Positions 1 through 11,540 of a stretch of 64,000 bases of DNA are shown piece after piece; position 1 is the stretch's first letter; each line of letters starts with the position of its first letter. The position numbers and the translations under genes are program-made. Below the pieces are notes generated by a model, which was not told where the DNA came from, searched no databases, and saw only the letters and a program-made list of their open reading frames with translations. This DNA comes from Delphinapterus leucas (taxonomy: Eukaryota > Chordata > Mammalia > Artiodactyla > Monodontidae), in NCBI RefSeq assembly GCF_002288925.2, contig NW_022098076.1, positions 72,919,425-72,983,424 of the forward strand. Direction: 5' to 3'.

Positions 1-600
1 AGCACTACTGATGAAAGTGTAAACCCATATGTCTTCTCTGAAGGGCAGTAAAAGTGTGTGGACCTTTGATCCAGCAATGTGGCTTCTAGAAATTGATCAA
101 AAATAAATAATCAGATAAGAATATAAACATGTTATATAGAGAGGTATTTATTACAGAGTTGTTTATAATAGCAAAATCTTGGAAAACCTGAAACCTAAAT
201 ATTTGACAATAAGGAGGTTGTTTAAAAAACCATAGTATATCTACATGGACTAACTACTAAAAAATTGTTACAAATGACGTCATGGAAGAAAAATTAAGGA
301 CATCTCCACAAAAAAACAAACAAAAAAAATGCACGTTCAGAGTATATTATTAAATTAAACTAGTGGGTCAGAAAGCAGTATTTTTAAAATAATTTTGTTA
401 AAAAGAAAATGTATGTATAGAAAAACACTGGAAGAAAACACTTCAAAACGTTAATGGCACATAACTCTGAATAGTAGTAGGCTAATGAATAATTTTTACA
501 TTTTTTTCCCTTTGCTAGCCCCTAGTTTCTAAATTTCCTACAACAAGTCTGCATCATCCCTGTGATTTAAAATTACTATTTAAAGGAGAAAATAGAAAAA
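1..600 (+). mobile_element. Old L1 (L1M-type) 3' end, 5' part outside window
   Basis: The text follows the familiar L1M 3' region: 'tttataatagcaaaa' near 164-178, then degraded versions of the ORF2 tail and of the 3' UTR ('gaaaaacactggaagaaaa' near 419-438). The orientation is plus because the A-rich UTR reads forward. Many indels and no open frame indicate an ancient, inactive copy. The right boundary is fuzzy because the last 100 bases are simply AT-rich. Confidence 0.7.
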
Positions 601-1947
601 TTCTTTAAAAAGATAATGTAAATCTTTTTCTATTTTTATGATTTAATAATCAATGACATGCCACTTATTAGAAATTGCACTGATTCCTTGTTATAATTTG
701 TACTCCATAGTTAATTAACCAACTAATAATTCTACCACTTGACTTTCAAATCCTTTAACTGTGAGATTCTTTGTAAAGAATTTGGAAAACATCATTGCCC
801 ATTTTATGTACCTATTAGGGTAATTGTTAAAGTATTCACTTAAGTCTATGCATTTACATTTTCATGAAGCTATTTTGCAAACTCAGCCTTTTAAGTTTGA
901 AAATTAGATGCAAGTCTTTCACCTTAATTTGATATTTTCTCACTTCCTCTTAGGGAGACAATTAGTAACAAATGAAACACAGACATTAAACAAACACACT
1001 GAAGATGAAATCTTTTCTGGCACTTGCACATATCCATTGGCTACAGAGCCCCTGAAATAGTTTGTGATGAAAGCATACCCTATGAAGGGCAGTTTCAAAG
1101 CCTGCATTTCATTGACTTCATAACTGAAAGCCAGAATTATCATATTCGTATAAAGTAGATGTCAAAACAGAGTATTTATAAATAGCTATTTTAATGAGCC
1201 ACAATTTCCTATTGCTTCCATAAAGCTTCCTCCAAAGTATGAAAGGAAATATTTTTATTTATGTTGTCTTAAACCAACAGGATTCCCTCTCAATTCATCA
1301 GCAAATTAGATTTCAAAAAGATTATTTTACAAAGTTGACACAATGAAAATTAATGCCACATTCATTTCCCGCTAATTGCATCTCTACTTAATTATCGGGG
1401 CCCCCCAGTCCTTCAGAAAATGAAGGGAAGAAGGCCAACATCTGCAAAAATGAGAAGTTTTCTCTTTTTTCTCCTTGACATATAGAAAGTGCTTAGGGAC
1501 TATGTTTTCCCTATGTAATCATCTAGAATGTTGGGTCTGGTCCTCCCACAAAGCACACACTCCTAGTTGAGAAGAGATATGTTAAGAAGTAGACCTCACT
1601 CCTTCGAGTGCTACGTAGTACTCTGATGTTCAGCTCACCACCCCAAAGGGAGCCTACGGGCCCCGAAGAAGGGTAATGCACACACATGTACTGAATGTCT
1701 CATTCTTACACATTCAGATAACCTCACAGATAATCTGGTTCAAAAACAGTAGGTTGGCAGAGGGTTGAATAAATCTCCCCAAACTGCCCATGCATTTCTA
1801 TTCTTAACCCCACCTTCTCTCTTATTCTTGAGCTTCTCTTCAACTATGTTTTTATAGAATAGTGCTGACTTCTAGGATCGTATACAGTAATCTCTAACAA
1901 AACACCTCTGAACTGTGGATGATGGCAAAAGGGCAACTGGGATCACG
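601..1947. other. No feature recognised (AT-rich, non-coding)
   Basis: Both strands were read. There is no splice-bounded open frame and no repeat family I can name. A short C/G run (ggggcccccc, near 1398-1407) stands out in otherwise AT-rich DNA. Confidence 0.5.
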
Positions 1948-2044
1948 AACATATTTATAGTTGGATGCCCCTCAAATGAGAAAAGGGAAATGGGAAGTTC
2001 TTGCATGCATACTTATCTTGCTTACGCTAGCTTCATTTGTACAA
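1948..2044 (+). repeat. Copy A of a 97-bp direct duplication
   Basis: This segment recurs at 4004-4100 in the same orientation, with the same length and 8 mismatches by hand alignment (about 92% identity), and no indel. Shared blocks include 'ttggatgcccctcaa', 'gcatgcatactta' and 'tagcttcatttgtacaa'. Flanking sequence on both sides is dissimilar. I do not recognise it as part of a known SINE, LINE or LTR. Confidence 0.85.
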
Positions 2045-3035
2045 TCCTTAGGAGTTGGATTTGATTCTAAGAGTTAACTGAAGGGGGGGTGGGGTCTGAC
2101 GGGAAAGCCAAGGCATTTGGTCTTGCCAAGTCTTATCTAAGGGAGGCTTGAGTCGTTGGCCATGGGAGAGCCTCCCTGAGGAAGCAACACAACTGCTCGT
2201 GTCAGGGATATGGGGCTGCCGTTCCATAATGACCCCCAAGCTCTTGCTCACACAGTCCAGGCATCCGTGTAGCTCTCAGAGGCACCCAGAGACCAATGCA
2301 TCACTACCGATGACACACAAAGTAAGGCAGAGTTTCCCTTCATCCAAAACTCCTTCCTGAGGTAGATGTGTTAGAAAGTTGCATTCCCTCCTTTACCTCA
2401 TGTCTTTGCCAGGTAGAAACTCAGGCTTTTCAGATGCAGGAAAAGCCATGTCCATCCACCACCGGCACCCCTTTTCCCCTTCACTAATTACTAATGTAAA
2501 CCTTGTGCAGTCAGACAAAAACAAAACAAGGTTGCCATGCAAATTGTGTTCCTTGACCTGCTTTGAATTTGAATGTCTTCTAAAGCACTGGGCAAGATGA
2601 GCCTGGGGGGCCTCGAGGAAGGTATTGCTCTATCTTCCTCAGATGTTTCAGAGGTCTGAAGCAAGAGCATCTAACAGACTCGTCTCTGAGGCACAGATTC
2701 CCTTTCTTACAGATAAGACCAAACTTCTTGGGATTCTACATCCCACGTCACTGGTAAAGACGGGATCCAGAATTCTGGGTCCTCTTGCAAAGATCCTAGC
2801 ACCTCCCTGGCCACAGCAGTCACAGCCTCATCCTCATCGACGGGCTTGAGACACTTAGGACTGATTTCTCCCTGCTTAGCTCAGACCCCACCAGGAGCCC
2901 AGGACCACCAAGTCACCCCTCATCCCTGGGACTCTGATCTCCATATGGTGCTATGAGCTGAGAGGTAACACCCCAAGTCACCGCTTTCCAGTCCTGGCCT
3001 CTGATTTTTAGTTCTCCATCACACCTACTGCCACC
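2045..3035. other. No feature recognised between the duplicate copies
   Basis: This stretch is somewhat more GC-rich than its surroundings, with short open frames on both strands, none of which has a protein-like composition plus splice signals. It holds no repeat I can name. Confidence 0.45.
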
Positions 3036-3200
3036 TGAATCGTATATATTTTACTTATTTAGTTGCTTGTTTCCCCTGCTCACAGAAGTACAACGTTCAT
3101 GCAAAGATTTTTGTCTCTTTTGTTCACTGTTGTATTCCTACTACCTACAACACATTGTAGGTGCATATATATGTTCGTGAATAAATGAATGAATGCGCAC
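3036..3200 (+). mobile_element. L2 LINE 3'-end fragment
   Basis: The order is typical of the L2 tail: a 'tttgttcactgttgtattcc' segment, then 'gtaggtgcatat', then the terminal 'aataaatgaatgaatg' near 3181-3195. It is diverged and short, and its left edge is uncertain. Confidence 0.65.
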
Positions 3201-4003
3201 CTGTATTGTGCCTTTGGAAGAGCCAAAATTAAATAAGAAAATTGATTCTTTGAGTTCTTCTAGCTTCTCTTTTGAGAAGTCTCAGCCTTCTATTTCACAG
3301 AGAAGAGCTTTCATATGGAGAGCTTAGGAGGCACTGTGTGGTGGGAAGGAGGGTGCTTATCAGATTTTTTTCCTAATTAAGTTTGCTTTAATTTACCACT
3401 AGGATTAGTGGTACATATATTGACAGGAGGCATATTAAGGTGATCTAGTAGAGACAGACTGGTTTCCAGGGGAAACTGAGTCAGCTTGACATCTTACTGC
3501 TTTATAACCTTGCTAGGGACACCTAAAGCTTCTGTTTCTTAAGAAATGACTGCATGTAACGTATGAGTCACTTCGGTGCAAAATTAATGTAATGCTTTAG
3601 CCAGTATTATCTACAATGATATATTTCATCTAACAATAGGGATTGGACTATTTACGAGTTAAGGAAGCCTCGAGCATTGAGTGAATATGTGATTTGTCAG
3701 TATTTGGTAAACAGAGTCGGAAAATGGGACTTGATATCAGGGCAGAGGGAGAACTGATTGCAGGGGATAATAGTTAATTTTAGAAATCAAACTGTGCAAC
3801 CGAAAAAGATATCAGAAATATGGCATAAAACAGGGACAAAGGAAACTTGCTAACCAATAACTTTTCTGGCCTATAGTGGTTGGGAAACTCTCTAAGGATG
3901 GCTGAGGCTCAGGTAGGAAGCCCTTGCAGTAAGACCTCTGATGTTTAAATGTAGCTCTGAGCTGCTTCAAATCAAACTATCAGAAATGTTAAACCTCTTT
4001 TGA
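3201..4003. other. No feature recognised
   Basis: Non-coding by inspection, with no named repeat and no long open frame. Confidence 0.45.
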
Positions 4004-4100
4004 AACATATTTATGGTTGGATGCCCCTCAATTGAGAAAAACGAAATGGGAAGTTCCTGCATGCATACTTATTTTGCTTGCACTAGCTTCATTTGTACAA
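4004..4100 (+). repeat. Copy B of the 97-bp direct duplication
   Basis: This is the partner of 1948-2044, about 2.06 kb downstream in the same orientation. Six of the 8 differences are transitions, as expected from ordinary substitution after a single duplication. Confidence 0.85.
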
Positions 4101-5139
4101 GGTGATGCCAATGAGCAGCCATAAATGCTGCTGCTGGTCAGGGTAGTAACTAGCCAGGCCTGAGTCCTCTCCTCCTTTCACCCATCACTTTTATGCATTC
4201 TGCAGAAAGGTCCATAAAGCAACATACCTGCCTTCTGGAAGGCAAAGCTCAGTTAGTTTCCAACAACATTAAACAACAAAATAGTTGGCAGTGTTGTATC
4301 CAAATCTTAAAAGCCTGCTCATTCCAACTTTCTGTGTTGGGATTTAAAACAGAGGGAAGATGCAGGGCACCAGGGGCTGATGGCCTGTGTTTAAGATGTG
4401 GGATTCTCCGTGTCTGTTTTATCCTACCCGCTTTGATTTGATTTGATATTTCTTTAAGAATGGAGATAGATGACAGTACGCAACAGCAAAGGAAGAAAAC
4501 TGCAGTGTAGAGGAGGGCGCGCGAGCCTCTCAAGCCAGGTGGATGGCCAAAAACTTAACTGGATTCTGTTTTAACTCCCAGTAAATGCAACAGTCAGATT
4601 CCTAAGCTCAGTGAAGTAATCAGCCACCAGGCAACGTCATCTGAGATGTACCGAAAGCTGTTCAACCCATCAAAAATAGTGCCCCTTCTAGCCCGCCAAC
4701 ATACATGCCCACATATACATTCATACATGCTTTCATGCTCATAATTTCTTTTATTTAAAAATTTTTCATAATTAATGTCACTAAAAACTTGAGAAAAATA
4801 GCTAGTACCTCAGGTATGAATGACACCAATTAAGTTACATATATTTTTCTTGGGTTTATCAGATGACTAGATCATCAAACATAGGCCCAGTTAGTTTAAA
4901 TGTGGGGAAGAGTAAACCCAGGATAACAGGGAAACCGTAGGAAGGTACTGGACCAGAGAAAGAGAGAACGCCTGACACAGGTGCCTTTAGGATGAGAGAG
5001 GGAGCCATGAACGCTGGGAGGTTGAAATGAACCGACATGTCTGCTGTGGTGCATGTTGAGGGATATAGTTGCCTTTTCATATATTTCCTCAATGACTGAT
5101 CTAATAATAATAATTAACCTAACTACTAAGAGAAGCACT
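4101..5139. other. No feature recognised
   Basis: Unassigned AT-rich sequence. Short frames on both strands lack conserved motifs and splice signals. Confidence 0.45.
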
Positions 5140-5252
5140 AGCTTTCATTTATTGCAGGGGGGGAAACTGAGACTAAAGTATATAAATTACCGTCCGATAT
5201 ACAGCTGGGATTTGAACCATGCTCTATCCAACTTCAAAGCCATAGTGTCTAA
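5140..5252 (-). mobile_element. MIR SINE fragment
   Basis: On the plus strand it reads 'gaaactgagac', then after a gap 'cagctgggatttgaacc', which is the reverse complement of the MIR core. It is diverged and abuts a MER5-type element at 5254. Confidence 0.75.
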
Positions 5253-5253
5253 C

Positions 5254-5434
5254 CAGTTGTTCTCAAATTAGCCCTGGGCCAGCAACATCACCATTATCTA
5301 GAAACTAGTCAGAAATGCACATTTCTGAGCCCATCCCAAATCTAAAGAATCAGAAATCCTGGGAGTGGGACCCAACATTCTGTGCCTTAACAAGCCTTCT
5401 AGGTGATTCTGATGCTCAAAGTTTGAGAACCATG
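5254..5434 (-). mobile_element. MER5A-like hAT-Charlie non-autonomous element
   Basis: The terminal inverted repeats are visible: 'cagttgttctcaaa' at the left and 'gtttgagaaccat' at the right. The interior reads in reverse MER5A order ('gaaatgcacatttctgagccc', then 'aatcagaaatcctgggag', then 'aggtgattctgatgctcaaa' in shortened form). It encodes nothing. Confidence 0.85.
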
Positions 5435-5984
5435 GACTTCTTCACAGGTGTCTGTTAGGGAGTCTGTTCTCTTTCAAATAAAGGATGTGTGTGTTGGGGG
5501 AAGCTAGGGGAGTAAAAGGTGAATAACTGTTAGTCAGTGGTATCAGAGATAATGTTACACCAGGACAAGGCTGGAAGGGTTAGACACAAAATGCCCTGGA
5601 GTCAAAGCAAGGGCACTTAGGTTGGAGAGGATCCAGGAATGGTAAACCCCAATAGGGGCAAATGCAGGTCCCCCAGGGCCTAGAAGTGATGTAGGTGGGA
5701 CATACCAGGAAGATGATATTCAAGGGAAGCTGTCAAGAATGGTCACACCCAAAGAGATTTCTTAATAACAAAGCCGTGATCATTGAGAACGAAATTCAAC
5801 TGATTTTTAAAGGCAGCAAAAGTCACTAAGGAAGGCACAGTAATGAAGGAAAAGGCAACGTGAGACACTGATCTGCTAATGAAGTGATTGTTTCAAGTAA
5901 CTTATTTTCTGAATTTAAGTTATAACAATTAACATTTTATAAGTCATAAATATATTTAAGAATATTTTAATCCCTTTAAATAGC
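5435..5984. other. No feature recognised
   Basis: Unassigned non-coding sequence between the MER5A element and the large L1. Confidence 0.45.
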
Positions 5985-8900
5985 TGTGTCAAGGTCTAAT
6001 TGACATAAAATGAACTCCACATTTTTTAAGTGTACAATTTGATGTTTTGACATATGTATACCTGTGAAACTATTATTGTAGTTGGGGAAGTGCCCATACC
6101 TATCACTCCCAAAACTTTCCTCATGTTCCTTTGTAATCCTTCCCTTTAGCTCTTCTCTGCCCCATCCCATCCCAGGCAACCTCTGTTCTGCTTTCTGTCA
6201 TTATACATAAATTTGCATTTCTTAGAACTTGGTATACATGTAATTGTTCAGTACGTACTCTCTTGTCTGAATTCTTTCATTCAGCATGATTATTTTGAAA
6301 TTCATCCATGTAGCGTGTATTCTAGTTCATTCCTTCTTTATTTCCGAATGGTACTCAGTTATATAGATATACCACCATATAATTTATCCATTCACTTGTT
6401 GATGGACATTGGACTGTTTCCAGTTTTTGATTATTACAAATAAAGCCATCAAACATTCTCGCACAAGTCTTTTTATGGATATATGCTTTATTTTCTATTG
6501 TGAAAATACCTAGAAGTGGAATACTAGATCATATGGTATGTGTATATTTCACTATTTTTTCTTTAATGCCAAACTATTTCAGAGTGGCTGTATTATTTGA
6601 AATTTCCATCAAAAATGTGTGAGAATGCCAATTCCTGTACCTGTCATCAGTGCTTGGGATCATCAGTCCTGTTTAATTTTGGCTACTCTAATAGAAGTGT
6701 ATTATTATTCTATTATGGTTTTAAATTGCATTTTTCTAATGGCTAGTGATGTTGAGCGTCTTTTCATATGCTAATTTTCCATCTGTATATCTGCTTTAGA
6801 GAAATGTCTGTTCAAATCATTGGCCAATTTTTTAAAGTTGGGTTTTTGTTTCTGTATTATTGAGTGTCCAGAGTTCTTTATATGTTCTAGAGACAAGTTC
6901 TTTATTAGACATATGATTTGCAAATATTTTCTTCCAGTCTGTGGTATGTCTTTTCATCCCCTTAACAGTGTCATTTGAAGAGCAAAAGTTTTTAATTATG
7001 ACAAATTCCAATTTATTAGTGTTTTCTTTTATAAATTTTGCTTTTAGTGTTGTAACGAAGAAATCTTGGCCTAACCCAGAGTCAAAAGTATTTTTCCTGT
7101 TTTCTTCTAGAAATATTTTAGATTTGACATTTAGGATGATGACTCATTTTGCATTATACTGTGAATATGATGCAAGGAATTGAATTTTTTTTAATATGGA
7201 TATCCAGTTGTTTTAATACCATTTGTTAAAAAGACTATTTTTTCTCCACTGAACTGTATTTGTACATTTGCTAAAAATCAGTTGTCTCTTTATGCCTATA
7301 TACATTTTCATCTATTTCTGAACTCTCCATTCCGTTCCACTAAGGTTATTTTGGCTATTCTATTTCCTTTGCATTTCTTTCTGAATTTTAGTATCAGTTT
7401 ATCAGTTTCTACAAAAGAAAAAGTCTGTTTTGATTGGCATTACATTGAATATTTTACATCAATTTGAGGAGAATTGACATTTTATCAGTATTGAGTCTCC
7501 CAATTTATGAACATGATTATCTCTATTTAGTTCTTTAATTTCTCTCATCAGTGTTTTGATCAGTTTTATTCCAAAGTATTTTCTTTTTTTAATGCTACTG
7601 TAGTTAGTATACATTTTTTTAAATCTTATTATTTGCTAACATATAGAAATAAAATTGATAGTTGGATATGGATTTTGGATCCTGAAACATTGTTAAACTC
7701 AATTATTAAATCTAGGGGTTTTTTTGTTTTTGTTTTTGTTTTGTAGATTCCACTGGAATTTCTACATAAACAAGCACGTTACCAGCAAAGACAGTTCCAT
7801 TCCTTTCTTACCAATCTGAATGCCTTTTAGTTCTCTTTTTCTATCTTATTACACTTGCTAGAATATCTTAAATGGTATTGAATAGAAGTGCTAAAACCAT
7901 ATATCCTTGTGCTTTTCAGATATGGAATAAAACTCATTCAGTCTTTCCCAATTAAATGTGCTTTTACCTGGAGCTATTTCACAGATGCCTATATCAGGCT
8001 GAGGAACTCCCTTTCTATTCCTACTTTGCCAAGAGATTTTATCAGGGATGGAGACTGAGTTTTGTTAAGAGTTTTTCAGTATCTATAGCGATGATCATGT
8101 GATTTTCTTTTATAATTGTAAATATAGTGAATTACATTGATTATTTTTAAATATTAAGCCAACCTTCCATTTCTCAGATAAAATTCATTTGGTCATGAAG
8201 TACTATCCTTTTTAAATGTTGTTGGATTTTATTTGCTAAATTTGTGTTTAAATTTTTTTTATATAAGTTTATGAGGCATATTAATCTGTAGATTTCTGTT
8301 CTTATAATGTCTTTGTTAGGTTTGGGTATCAACGTATTGATGAGTTAGGAAAATAGTCTGTCTTTTTAATTTTCTGGAAAAGTTTGTAGAATTAGTATTA
8401 ATTTTCCCTTATGTTTGGCAGAATTCACCAGTGACCTAGGAAGTTTTATGAGCTGCAGGTTTCTCTGTGGAAAGGTTTTTAACACAAATTTGTTTAACAG
8501 ATGTAGGGTGATTGGGTTATTTCATCTTGAGTTATCATTGGAAATTTGTGTCTTCAAGGAATATACCATTTCATCTAAGTTTCTGAATTTGTAATCATAA
8601 AATTGTTAATATTCCTTTAGAATTCTTTAATATCTTCAAATTCGGTAGGTGTTTAATCTTTCTTATTTCTGATATTGATACTTTATCCTTTCTTCTTTTT
8701 TCTGATTAGTCTAGTTAAATGTTTATCAATTTTTATTTTCTCAAAAAAACCAACTTTGGGGTTCACTGATTTTCTCTAATATTTCCTCTCTTATATTTCA
8801 TTGATATCTGTTCTACTCATTGTTTCCTTTCTTCTACTTACTTTGGGTTTAATTTGCTCTTCTTTCTCTAATTTCTTAAGGTAGGATCTGACATAATAAA

Positions 8901-11190
8901 TTTGATACCTTTCTCCTTTCCTAATACAGGTGTTTCTATAAACACTCCAAGGTCTACTTTAGCATCACCTGCCAATTTTCATATGTTGTCTTCTCACATT
9001 TATTAAATTTAGAATACTTCCTGATGTTCTTTTTAATTTTTTCTCTGAATCATAGGTTATCTAGAATGTGTTAATTTGTTTCCAAATACTGGATATTTCC
9101 CAGGTATCTATGTTATTGATTTCACATTTAATTTCACAAAGATGAAAGAACATGTGTTTATTACTCAAGTTTTAAAATTTTTAATGAGACCTGTTTTATG
9201 GCCAAGAATACATTCTATCTTGGAAATATTCCATGTGTGCCTGTAAGGAATATATATTCTGCTGTTTTTGAGTATGGATTCTATAGCTATTAATTAAGCC
9301 AAGTTGATTGATAGTGTTGTCTTTCACATTCTTATTGCTATTCTGTCTAGTTTGTTCTATTAAGTATTGAGAGAGGGGTATTGAAACCTCTGACTATACT
9401 TGGACTTGTCTATTTCTTCTAGCAGTTTTATCAGCTTTGTAACATGTACTTTGAAACTCTTTTATTATGTGTATCAATATTTAGGATTTATTATGACCTC
9501 TTCATAAATTGACTTCTAATTATTAAATGACATTCTTCATGCCTTTATATTCTTCGCTCAGTAATCTACTTTGTGCTGACATTAATATAGTTAATCCAGC
9601 TTCCTTTTGTTTAGTGTTAGATGCTGTATCTTGTTCTGTCATTCTACTTTTATCTATTTCTGTTTGTATATTTGAAGTCCTTTTCTTGTAAGCAGAATAA
9701 GATTGGGTGTTGCTTTTTAATCCAATCTGATCATCATTAGTGGTCTATAGAATTCTTGGTTGACGAGTTTTGGGTTTTTTTTTCCAGTACTTTGAAGATG
9801 TTGCTCCGCTGTATTTTCCCTTGCATTTTTTGTTCGGACAAGCTGTCAGCTGTTATCTTTATTCCTGTGAACATGTTTCCCTCCAACCCCACCCCCTCAC
9901 CACTTTTAAGATTTTCTCTTTACCACTGTTTTTGTGCAATGTGATTATTATATATCTCGGCATAGTTTTCTTAGTGTTTCTTATGCTTGTGCTTCAATAA
10001 CTTCTGTGGATTTATAGTTTCGTCCAAATTTGGAAAACTTTCAGCCTTTATTTCTTCAAATATTTTTTTTCTGTCCCCTACCTTTGGGAACCCGAATTAA
10101 ACATGTTATTAGGCTGCCAAAAATTGTTTCACACATCATGCTCTATTCACCTTTCCTGATTCTCCATTCTGTTTGATTTTCATTTTGTAGAGCTTCTACC
10201 GTTAACGTCTTAAAACTTACTAATCATTTCTTCTGCATTATCTAATCTGACAATAACCATATCTAGTATATTCGCACTTCATACTTTTCATCTCTAGAGG
10301 GTAGATTTTTTTGTTGTTGGTTTTGGTTTTGCATTCCTGGCTTCAACTTTTTCTTTTTAATATATGGGAAAAAGTTATAACTTATTTTTTCCTGCTTATT
10401 CTAATAGGTGTTAGCTCTAGATCCTTTTTGTTTTTCTTGCTCTTGTTATTGAAATGTCAGACATTGTAAATTTTACTTTGTTAAGTGCTGGACATTTTGC
10501 ATTTCTATAAATATTTTTGAGATTTGCTGCAGTACAAAGTTAAGTTACTTGGAAATATTTTCTTCCTTTTATATCTGGCTTTTAAGAATTGTTCAGCAGG
10601 ATTAGAACGGTGCTTAGTCCAGGACTAATTATGTCCGTACTAAGGTAAAAATTATTGACTACTGGACTCAATACCCTGCTAATCATACGATTTTTCAGTC
10701 TGGCTGGTGGGGATGGTGCTTTCCCGAGCCCTACTCCCTGTTAGTTCTTTCCCTGCCTTGGGTAGTTTCCTCACATGCATACGCTGATCAGTACTCAGCT
10801 GAATGCTTGAGGGAAACCATCTGCAGGTCTCTGGAGTTCTGTCTCTGGGCAGCTGTCCCCTCACCAGTACTCTGTCCTGCAAACTCAAGGTGCCTTGCTC
10901 TCCACAAAACCTTAGCTCTGTTTCCTCAACACTGGGAGTCACCAGGGTTTCACTACCCAGAACTATGAACTAGAAATTCCCAAGGCAGAAACATAGGGCA
11001 ATCACAGAACTCCCCTTATTTGCTTCCCTTTTTTCAGGGGTAACTGTCCTTCTTTGCCCAATATCCAGTGTCTTGAAAATGATTGTTTCACATATTGTAT
11101 TTGTTTTTCATGATTTCTAGTGGGCGTGTAAATCTTCTCAATTACTCTACCTTGTACATAACTGGAAAAGCAAAGTTTAATTTCATAACT
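5985..11190 (-). mobile_element. Old L1 (L1M-type), more than 5 kb, minus strand, ORF2 decayed
   Basis: Read on the minus strand this is one long L1. The 3' UTR begins near 5985 ('tctaattgacataaaatg' on plus). The ORF2 C-terminus lies around 6290-6430, where the plus strand shows the antisense of the conserved tail. The reverse-transcriptase core is near 7900-8460, including the antisense of the ISIDAEKAFDKI block around 8080-8100. Older L1 text continues through 8540-9700. Promoter-proximal text typical of old L1/HAL1 elements runs from about 9730 to 11150 ('gtgggcgtgtaaatc' near 11121). Stops and frameshifts occur throughout, so no ORF2 survives, and I cannot find an intact ORF1. Short open frames here on either strand are by-products. 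The exact subfamily and left/right ends need RepeatMasker. Confidence 0.85.
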
Positions 11191-11309
11191 TGTATTTTTC
11201 AACAGAGACCCACGCTTGTACAATCTCTACCTGTCACAACAGTGCTGAGCAATTCATAGTTAAACAAATTAAAATAGTAATATCCATTGCCCTCTCAATA
11301 ACTGACAAA

Positions 11310-11540
11310 TGGTTGTCACTCAATAAATAATGAGTGGCTACTACGTCTTAGCCATTTTGCTAGATAGTTTACGCAAATTATTTCTATTCTTAATAACACA
11401 TTATGAGGTTTTACCTCTTTTTTTATTTTACCTCATGTAAATGAGGGAAATTAGGTTTAGGGATGTGAATAATGCTCCAGATACCCAGTAAGTGATGTAT
11501 TTAGCTTTCAAATTCAGATGATTCTGATTCCAAGGACTAT
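11310..11540 (-). mobile_element. MIR SINE (minus)
   Basis: The plus strand shows 'aacacattatgaggttttacc', then an antisense MIR core with 'atgagggaaattaggttt' and 'cccagtaagtgatg'. It is strongly diverged. Confidence 0.6.
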
